Source: Glandiceps talaboti (taxonomy: Eukaryota > Hemichordata > Enteropneusta > Spengelidae). Taken from it: 64,000 nucleotides of DNA. Where the stretch lies: contig NC_135567.1 in assembly GCF_964340395.1 (NCBI RefSeq), positions 339,883-403,882 on the forward strand, in the 5' to 3' direction. Position 1 is the first letter of the stretch; each line of letters opens with the position of its first letter. The notes beneath the pieces were generated by a model. It was not told the DNA's origin and did not search any database. It saw only the letters and a program-made list of their open reading frames with translations. Of this stretch, positions 1-12,094 are shown one piece after another. The translations under genes and the position numbers were made by a program.

Positions 1-2080
1 AGTTTACTTCATGTACATTGTGTTACTTTACTTCATGTACATTGTGTTAGTTTACTTCATCTACATTGTGTTAGTTTGCTTCATGTACATTGTGTTAGTT
101 TACTTCATCTACATTGTGTTAGTTTACTTCATCTACATTGTGTTAGTTTGCTTCATCTACATTGTGTTAGTTTGCTTCATGTACATTGTGTTAGTTTACT
201 TCATCTACATTGTGTTAGTTTACTTCATGTACATTGTGTAAGTTTGCTTCATGTACATTGTGTTAGTTTACTTCATCTACATTGTGTTAGTTTACTTCAT
301 CTACATTGTGTTAGTTTACTTCATGTACATTGTGTAAGTTTGCTTCATGTACATTGTGTTAGTTTACTTCATCTACATTGTGTTAGTTTACTTCATGTAC
401 ATTGTGTAAGTTTGCTTCATGTACATTGTGTTAGTTTACTTCATGTACATTGTGTTAGTTTACTTCATCTACATTGTGTTAGTTTACTTCATGTACATTG
501 TGTTAGTTTGCTTCATGTACATTGTGTTAGTTTACTTCATCTACATTGTGTTAGTTTGCTTCATGTACATTGTGTTAGTTTACTTCATGTACATTGTGTT
601 AGTTTGCTTCATGTACATTGTGTTAGTTTACTTCATCTACATTGTGTTAGTTTACTTCATCTACATTGTGTTAGTTTACTTCATCTACATTGTGTTAGTT
701 TGCTTCATGTACATTGTGTTAGTTTACTTCATCTACATTGTGTTAGTTTACTTCATCTACATTGTGTTAGTTTACTTCATCTACATTGTGTTAGTTTACT
801 TCATCTACATTGTGTTAGTTTGCTTCATGTACATTGTGTTAGTTTGCTTCATGTACATTGTGTTAGTTTACTTCATGTACATTGTGTTAGTTTGCTTCAT
901 GTACATTGTGTTAGTTTACTTCATCTACATTGTGTTAGTTTGCTTCATGTACATTGTGTTAGTTTACTTCATCTACATTGTGTTAGTTTGCTTCATGTAC
1001 ATTGTGTTAGTTTACTTCATCTACATTGTGTTAGTTTACTTCATCTACATTGTGTTAGTTTACTTCATCTACATTGTGTTAGTTTACTTCATGTACATTG
1101 TGTTAGTTTACTTCATCTACATTGTGTTAGTTTACTTCATCTACATTGTGTTAGTTTACTTCATGTACATTGTGTTAGTTTACTTCATCTACATTGTGTT
1201 AGTTTACTTCATCTACATTGTGTTAGTTTACTTCATCTACATTGTGTTAGTTTACTTCATGTACATTGTGTAAGTTTGCTTCATCTACATTGTGTTAGTT
1301 TACTTCATCTACATTGTGTTAGTTTACTTCATGTACATTGTGTTAGTTTACTTCATCTACATTGTGTTAGTTTACTTCATGTACATTGTGTTAGTTTACT
1401 TCATCTACATTGTGTTAGTTTACTTCATGTACATTGTGTTAGTTTACTTCATCTACATTGTGTTAGTTTACTTCATCTACATTGTGTTAGTTTACTTCAT
1501 CTACATTGTGTTAGTTTACTTCATGTACATTGTGTTAGTTTACTTCATCTACATTGTGTTAGTTTACTTCATCTACATTGTGTTAGTTTACTTCATGTAC
1601 ATTGTGTTAGTTTACTTCATCTACATTGTGTTAGTTTACTTCATCTACATTGTGTTAGTTTACTTCATCTACATTGTGTTAGTTTACTTCATCTACATTG
1701 TGTTAGTTTACTTCATGTACATTGTGTTAGTTTACTTCATCTACATTGTGTTAGTTTACTTCATCTACATTGTGTTAGTTTACTTCATGTACATTGTGTT
1801 AGTTTGCTTCATGTACATTGTGTTAGTTTACTTCATCTACATTGTGTTAGTTTACTTCATGTACATTGTGTTAGTTTACTTCATGTACATTGTGTTAGTT
1901 TACTTCATCTACATTGTGTTAGTTTACTTCATCTACATTGTGTTAGTTTGCTTCATCTACATTGTGTTAGTTTGCTTCATCTACATTGTGTTAGTTTACT
2001 TCATGTACATTGTGTTAGTTTACTTCATCTACATTGTGTTACTTTACTTCATCTACATTGTGTTAGTTTGCTTCATGTAC
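1..2080. repeat. 24-bp minisatellite array, about 87 copies (left edge cut)
   Basis: Head-to-tail 24-bp monomers built on AGTTTACTTCATSTACATTG plus TGTT. They vary at two main sites: G or C within CATSTAC, and A or G within TTTRCTTC. A TGTAAG variant recurs near 238, 333, 405 and 1270. The array continues past the left edge of the window. Because 24 is a multiple of 3, all copies stay in one frame and give a 687-codon open frame, which I regard as non-coding. Confidence 0.98.
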
Positions 2081-2236
2081 TTTTTTTCAGAAATTTCATC
2101 TCTTTACAATTTTCTTGCAAATGTTCACTTTATTTTTAACAAGCTGTTATATAGACATTTCCATTACTCTGACACTAAAATTGATAAAAACTAATAAAAT
2201 TTGCAACAAAATTGATAAACTTCATTTGTACAGTGT
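2081..2236. other. Short single-copy AT-rich spacer
   Basis: AT-rich spacer between two arrays. The first array ends abruptly in a T-run followed by CAGAAATTTCATC. No gene or RNA signal is seen. Confidence 0.7.
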
Positions 2237-3172
2237 TGATTACTACACTTAATTCTAGTTGATTACTACACTCTACAAATAAGTTATTTCTAGTTCATTA
2301 CTACATTGTACAAATAAGTTAATTCTAGTTCATTACTACATTGTACAAATAAGTTATTTCTAGTTCATTACTACATTGTACAAATAAGTTATTTCTAGTT
2401 CATTACTACACTGTACAAATAAGTTATTTCTAGTTCATTACTACATTGTACAAATAAGTTATTTCTAGTTCATTACTACATTGTACAAATAAGTTAATTC
2501 TAGTTCATTACTACACTGTACAAATAAGTTATTTCTAGTTCATTACTACATTGTACAAATAAGTCATTTCTAGTTCATTACTACACTGTACAAATAAGTT
2601 ATTTCTAGTTCATTACTACATTGTACAAATAAGTCATTTCTAGATCATTACTACACTGTACAAATAAGTCATTTCTAGTTCATTACTACACTGTACAAAT
2701 AAGTTATTTCTAGTTCATTACTACATTGTACAAATAAGTCATTTCTAGTTCATTACTACATTGTACAAATAAGTCATTTCTAGTTCATTACTACACTCTA
2801 CAAATAAGTCATTTCTAGTTCATTACTACACTGTACAAATAAGTCATTTCTAGTTCATTACTACATTGTACAAATAAGTCATTTCTAGTTCATTACTACA
2901 CTGTACAAATAAGTTATTTCTAGTTCATTACTACATTGTACAAATAAGTCATTTCTAGTTCATTACTACATTGTACAAATAAGTCATTTCTAGTTCATTA
3001 CTACACTGTACAAATAAGTCATTTCTAGTTCATTACTACACTGTACAAATAAGTTAATTCTAGTTCATTACTACACTCTACAAATAAGTCATTCCTAGTT
3101 CATTACTACACTCTACAAATAAGTTATATCTAGTTCATTACTACACAGTACAAATAAGTTATTTCTAGTTGA
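2237..3172. repeat. 35-bp minisatellite array, about 26 copies
   Basis: Repeats of a 35-bp unit containing TAGTTCATTACTACATTGTA then CAAATAAGTTATTTC. Neighbouring TAGTTC starts at 2291 and 2326 confirm the period. Variants are AAGTC/AAGTT, CACTG/CATTG, and a degenerate edge copy with TAGTTGAT at each end. Confidence 0.97.
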
Positions 3173-4052
3173 TTTCACAATTCATATGGTAACCATGCCA
3201 TGCAATTAATTCCATATTATTTTCATGCATAGTGTTGATAATGAAGTACATATGAGATTTGCCATCAGTCAGTCAGTCAGTCAGTCAGTGTCCATAATTG
3301 CACTACAGTATTTGGATTAACACCAGGTGGCATATGGAATTACAAACAGTGATGCTCAACTGTTTGTTTGTCAAAGAAACCACATTTGAGCATAAATTTC
3401 CATCTAGATTGACAATTTAAAGAGACTAAGGGATGATTGTGCAATGTTGTGGTACAAGCTCAATAAACGAACTTCATGCTGGTGAAGTAGACACTAAGTC
3501 TTGTAAGCCAGAAACTCCACAGCTTGTACAATTTTCTGAAGACAAAGTTCACCACCCTTGTGTCAGAAAGGATTTGGAATGAACGAAGTTGGCAATTATT
3601 AAAGGAGTACATTTTCACAGATTCCTGGCTTGTTTTTTTAACTACCTTTCCTGCTGTCATATGAAAACCTTTAAGGCACCACAAACAATGTGGTAAATGA
3701 TGTGGTTGGTGTGTGCAACATCATACATTGGTTTCCCTTGGGCATGTGAGTACCACCCAACACAGATAGTCCCTCAAGGAAACAGATATATGATGTTGCC
3801 CTGTGATCAGTCAAAATGAGTATTATGACCAACTCTTAATCTAAACACCATTACAAACATTCACTCCAAATTTCAGCCCAATCAGCTGAGCATAGTTTTG
3901 GCATTTTAGATTTTTCACCAAAAAATACAAAACCTCATTTGAATAAGACAGATGCAGTCATCATGTCATCAACAATTCTTTATCTCAAAAACTCTAAGAA
4001 TGTTCCTACCAAATTTCAGCCCAATGTGCCAAATAGTTTTGGAGTTTAAAGT
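3173..4052. other. Non-array sequence with (CAGT)n and degenerate dispersed-repeat motifs
   Basis: Contains a short (CAGT)6 run at 3266-3289. From about 3850 there are two degenerate modules centred on CCAAATTTCAGCCCAAT (3867 and 4011), each followed by a GTTTTGG motif. The same style of motif recurs near 5947 and 15957, which suggests old dispersed repeats. A 74-codon minus frame at 3460-3684 has no recognisable product. Confidence 0.5.
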
Positions 4053-4186
4053 GTATGTACATAGGTTTCCAAAGTTTCCGACTTTTGCCTGCAAATGACG
4101 TAGTTTTCATAGATGATTAAAGATTTGTATGACATTTTTGACAAAAGTACGATATTAAGAGCAAAAAATTGATTTTTTTTGGAAAA
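4053..4186 (+). repeat. Dispersed repeat, copy 1 (inverted partner at 6341-6480)
   Basis: About 135 bp that match, with roughly 15-20% differences by eye, the reverse complement of 6341-6480. Shared blocks include GATTAAAGATTTGTATGACA, TTTTTGAC, CTGCAAATGAC and AAAATTGATTTTTTTGGAAA. Similarity stops near 4186, where the coding-like exon begins, so this looks like a repeat boundary. Confidence 0.8.
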
Positions 4187-4211
4187 ATTCCGGAAACTGC
4201 CGAAGTTGTTT

Positions 4212-4471
4212 ATGTCCGATTACATAACAAGCGATACCGAATCTAGTGGAACCACATTCGACTATTTAGAAGTCGAAATTGACAATGACAACAATACATG
4301 CAGTACTAGTGATGACGAAGAAGATGTGGTATTGGGGGATGCTTGTATTGTACCATATATGTATGAACCACAACCACAACCATGACTACAGCCAAACAAC
4401 AATCCCCAGCTGCAGATGGTCATTGATGGTGGCAACGATGTCATTGTCGACAGACTAAATAATACTGACTA
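4212..4471 (+). pseudogene. P2X7-like (ballast-domain-type) N-terminal exon with premature stop
   Basis: An ATG at 4212 opens an acidic, Ser/Asp-rich frame of 57 codons. It includes SDDEED at residues 33-38 and PYMYEP at 48-53, and ends at a TGA at 4383-4385. Beyond the TGA the same frame stays open for 28 codons, to RLNNTD, and then meets a good splice donor, TA|GTAAGT (intron from 4472). The order acidic leader, PYxxEP, then RLxNTD at an exon end resembles proteins annotated as P2X purinoceptor 7-like in invertebrates and fish, which carry the cytoplasmic zinc-binding domain without the channel. That link is from memory of the family, not a search. The TGA could be a mutated CGA (Arg). I could not identify a following exon carrying the expected Cys-rich segment. 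The call is a broken first exon or captured fragment; a polymorphic or sequencing stop is possible. Confidence 0.4.
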
Positions 4472-5078
4472 GTAAGTTATGATAATAAAAAATAGATATT
4501 TTAAATTAGCAGATGAAGGAATAAATTGGTCAAAAGTAGTTGTCGCATTGAGATCATAACACCGTAATAGTAGTACTATTCTTAGTGGGGTTATATCAAC
4601 TTACTGACTATCTGACTACATAGTGTGTGTATGTACGCTAACTGTGTTTGAACCACCATTCATATACACCCGTACTTCATGTGAACATCTATGTAATTGA
4701 AGGTCTGATCGGTTGTTAGTCTTTAAAGGATTTTGTGAAATCATCATTACCAGAAAAAATTAGAATACTTCAGGAATGGCCAAATAATTTATTGACGGTG
4801 AGCACTGAACATAAACTGCGTTCCAGGGTAGCAGGGCGAGGTCTACCGCTAGAGCACCCAGTTCCGCACGACATGTGACTAGACACGCTCCGGAGAACAC
4901 GCTAGTATAGACAGCCCGACGAACCTCTGGCTCTGTTTTCACCCTCAGTCACATCCAACTGCTCTCAAACTTGTGAACAAAGAATTAAATTTTGCATTTA
5001 TAAATGACTGGTCTTCATTCACTGACAAGGAAACCAAAGTCATACAATAAGGTCATGAATATGTCTAAAAGGAAATAC
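4472..5078. other. Non-array sequence with a GC-richer patch at 4795-4945
   Basis: Mostly AT-rich. The patch at about 4795-4945 is much richer in C and G than its surroundings and opens a 60-codon minus frame. I recognise neither a protein nor an RNA gene there. It may be an old exon or repeat fragment. Confidence 0.35.
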
Positions 5079-5184
5079 ACTGTACTATAGTACGTATGCA
5101 CTGTACTATAGTACGTATGCACTGTACTATAGTACGTATGCACTGTACTATAGTACATATGCACTGTACTATAGTACGTATGCA
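5079..5184. repeat. 21-bp tandem repeat of a perfect palindrome, 5 copies
   Basis: Five 21-bp units, each holding the self-complementary 12-mer GTACTATAGTAC followed by GTATGCACT. One unit has ACATATGC instead of ACGTATGC. Every unit can form a small hairpin or cruciform. Confidence 0.95.
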
Positions 5185-5539
5185 CGTTTTGTTTTTGTTA
5201 TTTATCAGGCTAGTAGGTAGACATTGCTATCGCAAGTAAAAATTTCCATTATGTGGTACCAGCTCGTAATGTTATACGAGTATGTTCTTTGAAAGTGTAA
5301 TTTATATTTCTTATCTGGTAAAATAACTTTCAATTCAATTCAACATTAGGAATCGTAATCACAGCCAACAAAAGAAACGTCATCGCTGCCAGTGTCGTAA
5401 TATAGTACCGTGACCAGGACGCAACATCTTATCATTCATGATCCGAAGTCAATTTTTGAAAATACCGCCAATGGTGTTGTAGCACAACTGTACACCTTTT
5501 TAAAATGTTTATCCATATTCTAGTCCATGCTAACAATAG
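5185..5539. other. AT-rich single-copy sequence
   Basis: No open frame of note and no clear repeat. This is the left flank of the HINE-like element. Confidence 0.5.
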
Positions 5540-6084
5540 GTGTTCATTTGCTGAATCCAGTTGCCTATCCGACCATGTTGTTATCTGTGCTATATACGCG
5601 ATCATTTGGCTGTTGCTATGGACGTGGTCATGTTGCTAGATATATTTGCATACATTTTTTAATGTTTTTGTTCACCTGTATATGAATTCCTGATATCATC
5701 TTTGCAATATACGTGATCATTTGGCTGTTGCTATGGGCGTGGTCTTGTTGCTAGGCAAATTTACATACATTTTTTTGAATATTTACTCAATTGTCTATTA
5801 ATCCCCGTTGTTTTCTTCGCAATATATGTGATCATTTGGTTTTTGCTATGGGCATGGTCTTGTTGCTAGGCACATTTGCATACATTCTTTGAATGTTTAT
5901 TCAATTGTCTATTAATCCCTGTTATCTTTGTGAAATACATAACCATTTTGCCAACCAAATATCACGGCAATCGGTTTTTGACTTTAAGTTGTTTACACAC
6001 ACACACACACACATCCACAAAGACAGACAGACAGATGCCAGGCAATGCCTATAGCACTACTGAACCTCAGTTCAGTTGTGCTAA
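5540..6084 (+). mobile_element. Helitron/HINE-like non-autonomous element, copy 1
   Basis: At least three degenerate modules of about 115 bp (starts near 5599, 5714 and 5830) share TTTGGCTGTTGCTATGG, CGTGGTC and TTGTTGCTAG. They are followed by GACTTTAAGTTGTTTACAC, a (CA)n tract (5994-6013), a short (GACA)n, and a 3' hairpin at 6053-6082. The hairpin pairs AGCAC-T-ACTGAAC with GTTCAGT-T-GTGCT around the loop CTCA. The end reads CTAA, which fits the CTRR end of Helitrons. Tandem modules, a microsatellite and a 3' stem-loop in that order are known for Helentron-associated elements in bivalves and flies. The 5' boundary is a guess. No Rep/helicase coding is present. Confidence 0.5.
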
Positions 6085-6340
6085 AAAAAATGTTTTTCGT
6101 GAGTTTGAGAGTTGTGCAGTACTAAGACATCATTGAAAAATTATCCTCTGTATTTTGAAAAGAAGCAAGCTGATTAAAACATCCAAATCTTTTGTGATAA
6201 AATCAGTGTAGACTCAATCGTTGACGTCCCCCTCTACAACGCAACATTCAGGTATGGTTAAAAAAACATGGACACCACGATCGTGTTCCGGCAATGACGC
6301 AATTTTCCAAAGACTCCCGAAGCAAAATGCTCATCAAAGA
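6085..6340. other. Single-copy AT-rich segment
   Basis: Lies between the HINE-like 3' end and the inverted dispersed repeat. Two overlapping short frames start here (6221, 6294), with no recognisable product. Confidence 0.5.
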
Positions 6341-6480
6341 TTTCCAAAAAAATCAATTTTTCATTATCAATACATGTATCATACTTTCGTCAAAAATGTC
6401 ATACAAATCTTTAATCACCCATGAAAATTATGTCATTTGCAGGCACAAAGTTGGAAACCTTGGAAACCTATTTACATACT
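6341..6480 (-). repeat. Dispersed repeat, copy 2 (inverse of 4053-4186)
   Basis: Read on the minus strand, this segment follows copy 1 through GGTTTCCAA, CTGCAAATGAC, the 20-base block GATTAAAGATTTGTATGACA and the T-rich end. The two copies bracket the HINE-like element and point in opposite directions. Confidence 0.8.
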
Positions 6481-6586
6481 ATTTAAGCATTTTGACCGAA
6501 AGTCACATTGTTTTAAACAAAACACACATCTCTGATGAGACCATTTTCATTTGAACAAACTGTCATCTTCATGCTCTATATCATGT

Positions 6587-6656
6587 ATATGTACATGTGT
6601 CCCCAACAAATACCAATTAGGCAATCGTTCTGGCAGTTTTTTACTTTAAGTTGTTT

Positions 6657-6691
<35 letters not shown>

Positions 6692-6765
6692 CACCACACC
6701 CCATACCCCTACCCACCACCCCCATACCCCCATCCTACCCACCATCCTACCCACCACCCCAATTT
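6587..6765 (+). mobile_element. HINE-like fragment with (CA)n and C-rich tail
   Basis: ACTTTAAGTTGTTTACAC followed by (CA)n at 6656-6693 is the same junction as at 5977-6013. Here the conserved hairpin end is replaced by a C-rich stretch (6694-6765) of CCCATACCCC and CCCACC blocks. This is a truncated or rearranged copy. Confidence 0.55.
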
Positions 6766-7203
6766 CAGGGTTTACTGTAAAGGAGAATTAACAGGTTCCC
6801 AGGCTTCTGTAATACCTCCCTTGGAAGGTTTCTAAAATTGGACTATAATTGTAACTTCAAGGTTACCATGGCTACAAAACATAATGACTATTGTCTAGAT
6901 GTATAGTTTAGTATTAACATACACATGTATGTGTTATGTAACCATTTGTATGAGTCTGTCCATCTATACAGTACATGCACAAAGACATCTCTATAATGAT
7001 CTGTTTTCCTATCTCATCTACAGTTCATTGACCTTTCTCCAAATGTTTCCCATGCATACCAATCCCCTTAAGTTCCATACAATTAACTTTACTACATGTA
7101 CAATCTCATTAAACATAAAACAGATATTCTTTTAATCACCATCTCAAAGAAATTACTTTCTATTACTCATGCACATGTTTACTCCCAAGATGAATGTGGA
7201 CAT
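6766..7203. other. AT-rich single-copy sequence
   Basis: No supported gene. Open frames here are short and lack splice or family support. Confidence 0.5.
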
Positions 7204-7309
7204 GTATGTGTAAGTGTATGTATGTATGTATGTATGTATGTAATGTATATGTATGAGTGTGTATGTATGTACCATATGTATGTATGTATTTGTATGTATG
7301 TATGTAATG

Positions 7310-7341
<32 letters not shown>

Positions 7342-7501
7342 TGTATGTATGTATGTATGTATGTATGTGTGTGTATGTATGTACCATATGTATGTATGTA
7401 TTTGTGTGTGTATATATGTATGTATGTTGTATGTATGTATGTATGTATGTATGTATGTATGTATGTATGTATGTATGTATGTGCATTGTATACGTGTGTA
7501 T
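7204..7501. repeat. (GTAT)n tetranucleotide block with an internal duplication
   Basis: Nearly pure GTAT/GTGT repeat. A segment with GTACCATATGTATGTATG occurs twice (about 7269 and 7381), so part of the block was duplicated. The Met/Tyr/Val/Cys-rich and His/Thr/Ile-rich frames on both strands are artefacts of the repeat. Confidence 0.97.
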
Positions 7502-7507
7502 GTAACA

Positions 7508-10500
7508 CAGTCTCCAAACACTAAACTAGTATTGTAACCTACTGTCTCCATACACTAATCTAGTATTGTAACCTACTGTCTCCATACACTAAACTAGTAT
7601 TGTAACATACTGTCTCCATACACTAAACTAGTATTGTAACCTACTGTCTCCATACACTAAACTAGTATTGTAACCTACTGTCTCCATACACTAAACTAGT
7701 ATTGTAACCTACTCTCTCCATACACTAAACTAGTATTGTAACCTACTGTCTCCATACACTAAACTAGTATTGTAACCTACTGTCTCCATACACTAAACTA
7801 GTATTGTAACCTACTGTCTCCATACACTAAACTAGTATTGTTACCTACTGTCTCCATACACTAAACTAGTATTGTAACCTACTGTCTCCATACACTAAAC
7901 TAGTATTGTAACCTACTGTCTCCATACACTAAACTAGTATTGTAACCTACTGTCTCCATACACTAAACTAGTATTGTAACCTACTGTCTCCATACACTAA
8001 ACTAGTATTGTAACCTACTGTCTCCATACACTAAACTAGTATTGTAACCTACTGTCTCCATACACTAAACTAGTATTGTAACCTACTGTCTCCATACACT
8101 AAACTAGTATTGTAACCTACTGTCTCCATACACTAAACTAGTATTGTAACCTACTGTCTCCATACACTAAACTAGTATTGTTACCTACTGTCTCCATACA
8201 CTAAACTAGTATTGTAACCTACTGTCTCCATACACTAAACTAGTATTGTAACCTACTGTCTCCATACACTAAACTAGTATTGTAACCTACTGTCTCCATA
8301 CACTAAACTAGTATTGTAACCTACTGTCTCCATACACTAAACTAGTATTGTAACCTACTGTCTCCATACACTAAACTAGTATTGTAACCTACTGTCTCCA
8401 TACACTAAACTAGTATTGTAACCTACTGTCTCCATACACTAAACTAGTATTGTAACCTACTGTCTCCATACACTAAACTAGTATTGTAACCTACTGTCTC
8501 CATACACTAAACTAGTATTGTAACCTACTGTCTCCATACACTAAACTAGTATTGTAACCTACTGTCTCCATACACTAAACTAGTATTGTAACCTACTGTC
8601 TCCATACACTAAACTAGTATTGTAACCTACTGTCTCCATACACTAAACTAGTATTGTAACCTACTGTCTCCATACACTAAACTAGTATTGTAACCTACTG
8701 TCTCCATACACTAAACTAGTATTGTAACCTACTGTCTCCATACACTAAACTAGTATTGTAACCTACTGTCTCCATACACTAATCTAGTATTGTAACCTAC
8801 TGTCTCCATACACTAAACTAGTATTGTAACCTACTGTCTCCATACACTAAACCAGTATTGTAACCTACTGTCTCCATACACTAAACCAGTATGGTAACCT
8901 ACTGTCTAAATACACTAAACCAGTATTGTAACCTACTCTCTCCATACACTAATCTAGTATTGTAACCTACTGTCTACATACACTAATCTAGTATTGTAAC
9001 CTACTGTCTCCATACACTAAACTAGTATTGTAACCTACTGTCTCCATACACTAAACCAGTATTGTAACCTACTGTCTCCATACACTAAACTAGTATTGTA
9101 ACCTACTGTCTCCATACACTAATCTAGTATTGTAACCTACTGTCTCCATACACTAAACTAGTATTATAACCTACTGTCTCCATACACTAAACCAGTATTG
9201 TAACCTACTGTCTCCATACACTAAACTAGTATTGTAACCTACTGTCTCCATACACTAAACTAGTATTGTAACCTACTGTCTCCATACACTAAACTAGTAT
9301 TGTAACCTACTGTCTCCATACACTAAACTAGTATTGTAACCTACTGTCTCCATACACTAAACTAGTATTGTAACCTACTGTCTCCATACACTAAACTAGT
9401 ATTATAACCTACTGTCTCCATACACTAAACTAGTATTGTAACCTACTGTCTCCATACACTAAACTAGTATTGTAACCTACTCTCTCCATACACTAAACTA
9501 ATATTGTAACCTACTGTCTCCATACACTAAACTAATATTGTAACCTACTGTCTCCATACACTAAACTAATATTGTAATCTACTCTCTCCATACACTAAAC
9601 TAGTATTGTAACCTACTGTCTCCATACACTAAACCAGTATTGTAACCTACTGTCTCCATACACTAAACTAGTATTGTAACCTACTGTCTCCATACACTAA
9701 ACTAGTATTGTAACCTACTGTCTCCATACACTAAACTAGTATTGTAACCTACTGTCTCCATACACTAAACTAGTATTGTAACCTACTGTCTCCATACACT
9801 AAACTAATATTGTAACCTACTGTCTCCATACACTAAACTAGTATTGTAACCTACTGTCTCCATACACTAAACTAATATTGTAACCTACTGTCTCCATACA
9901 CTAAACTAGTATTGTAACCTACTGTCTCCATACACTAAACTAATATTGTAACCTACTGTCTCCATACACTAAACTAATATTGTAACCTACTGTCTCCATA
10001 CACTAAACTAATATTGTAATCTACTGTCTCCATACACTAAACTAATATTGTAACCTACTGTCTCCATACACTAAACTAGTATTGTAACCTACTGTCTCCA
10101 TACACTAAACTAATATTGTAACCTACTGTCTCCATACACTAAACTAGTATTGTAACCTACTCTCTCCATACACTAAACTAATATTGTAACCTACTGTCTC
10201 CATACACTAAACTAATATTGTAACCTACTGTCTCCATACACTAAACTAATATTGTAATCTACTCTCTCCATACACTAAACTAGTATTGTAACCTACTGTC
10301 TCCATACACTAAACCAGTATTGTAACCTACTGTCTCCATACACTAAACTAGTATTGTAACCTACTGTCTCCATACACTAAACTAGTATTGTAACCTACTG
10401 TCTCCATACACTAAACTAGTATTGTAACCTACTGTCTCCATACACTAAACTAGTATTGTAACCTACTGTCTCCATACACTAAACTAATATTGTAACCTAC

Positions 10501-11712
10501 TGTCTCCATACACTAAACTAGTATTGTAACCTACTGTCTCCATACACTAAACTAATATTGTAACCTACTGTCTCCATACACTAAACTAGTATTGTAACCT
10601 ACTGTCTCCATACACTAAACTAATATTGTAACCTACTGTCTCCATACACTAAACTAGTATTGTAACCTACTGTCTCCATACACTAAACTAGTATTGTAAC
10701 CTACTGTCTCCATACACTAAACTAGTATTGTAACCTACTGTCTCCATACACTAAACTAGTATTGTAACCTACTGTCTCCATACACTAAACTAGTATTGTA
10801 ACCTACTGTCTCCATACACTAAACTAGTATTGTAACCTACTGTCTCCATACACTAAACTAGTATTGTAACCTACTGTCTCCATACACTAAACTAGTATTG
10901 TAACCTACTGTCTCCATACACTAAACCAGTATTGTAACCTACTGTCTCCATACACTAAACTAGTATTGTAACCTACTGTCTCCATACACTAATCTAGTAT
11001 TGTAACCTACTGTCGCCATACACTAAACTAGTATTGTAACCTACTGTCTCCATACACTAAACTAGTATTGTAACCTACTGTCTCCATACACTAAACTAGT
11101 ATTGTAACCTACTGTCTCCATACACTAAACTAGTATTGTAACCTACTGTCTCCATACACTAAACTAGTATTGTAACCTACTGTCTCCATACACTAAACTA
11201 GTATTGTAACCTACTGTCTCCATACACTAAACTAGTATTGTAACCTACTGTCTCCATACACTAAACTAGTATTGTAACCTACTGTCTCCATACACTAAAC
11301 TAGTATTGTAACCTACTGTCTCCATACACTAAACTAGTATTGTAACCTACTCTCTCCATACACTAAACTAATATTGTAACCTACTCTCTCCATACACTAA
11401 ACTAGTATTGTAATCTACTCTCTCCATACACTAAACTAGTATTGTAACCTACTGTCTCCATACACTAAACTAGTATTGTAACCTACTGTCTCCATACACT
11501 AAACTAGTATTGTAACCTACTGTCTCCATACACTAAACTAGTATTGTAACCTACTGTCTCCATACACTAAACTAATATTGTAATCTACTCTCTCCATACT
11601 CTAAACTAGTATTGTAACCTACTGTCTCCATACACTAAACTAGTATTGTAACCTACTGTCTCCATACACTAAACTAGTATTGTAACCTACTGTCTCCATA
11701 CACTAAACTAGT
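7508..11712. repeat. 34-bp satellite array, about 124 copies, with a 680-bp higher-order repeat
   Basis: The monomer is CTGTCTCCATACACTAAACT then AGTATTGTAACCTA (34 bp). Markers include ACTAATATT, ACCAGTATT, AATCTAGT and CTCTCTCC variants, and a single TCGCC copy near 11014. The block at about 9434-9974 recurs exactly at 10114-10654, an offset of 680 bp or 20 monomers. The left half (7.6-8.8 kb) is highly uniform while variants cluster from 8.8 to 11.6 kb. The last copy breaks off after ACTAGT. Confidence 0.98.
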
Positions 11713-12094
11713 CTATCGACATGCTATACATTAACAATACAAAGCTAAAGACGACAGAAACCGAAAACCTTTTAAAGCATTCAAAAGCAGAAAAGTACAT
11801 GTGATTTTAGTTTTGGTACATTAGTAGCTTTGGTTAAATAAATAATACCCAGACAAATACTAAACCTATATATCTACATGTGATCCTACAAAAGCCATCG
11901 AGGAAAACCTTTTAAAGGCATTTAGAATAAAACTACTAAATGATTTATAAATATCATATTTGTTACAATATTACATGAACAGGTGGTCAAAATTATTAAG
12001 TATCATATTCCAGGATAAATTTACAATTCATCAATCTGGCATATATGTTTCAATAACTAGAATGGAAAGTTAGTATAATGGTGTTTTCAAAGAC
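11713..12094. other. Single-copy AT-rich spacer
   Basis: No gene seen. A short motif AACCTTTTAAA(G)GCATT occurs twice (about 11767 and 11906), a degenerate duplication. Confidence 0.6.

Noticed and set aside
76-2194. Open frames of 284-687 codons in the 24-bp array
   Set aside because: They are exact translations of a 24-bp tandem repeat in which no unit contains a stop. There is no non-repeat domain, start context or splice support.
4760-4942. 60-codon minus frame in the GC-richer patch
   Set aside because: No family resemblance and no convincing splice sites; kept only as an unexplained patch.
7096-7551. Cys/Tyr/Met-rich and His/Thr/Ile-rich frames
   Set aside because: Translations of (GTAT)n in several frames.
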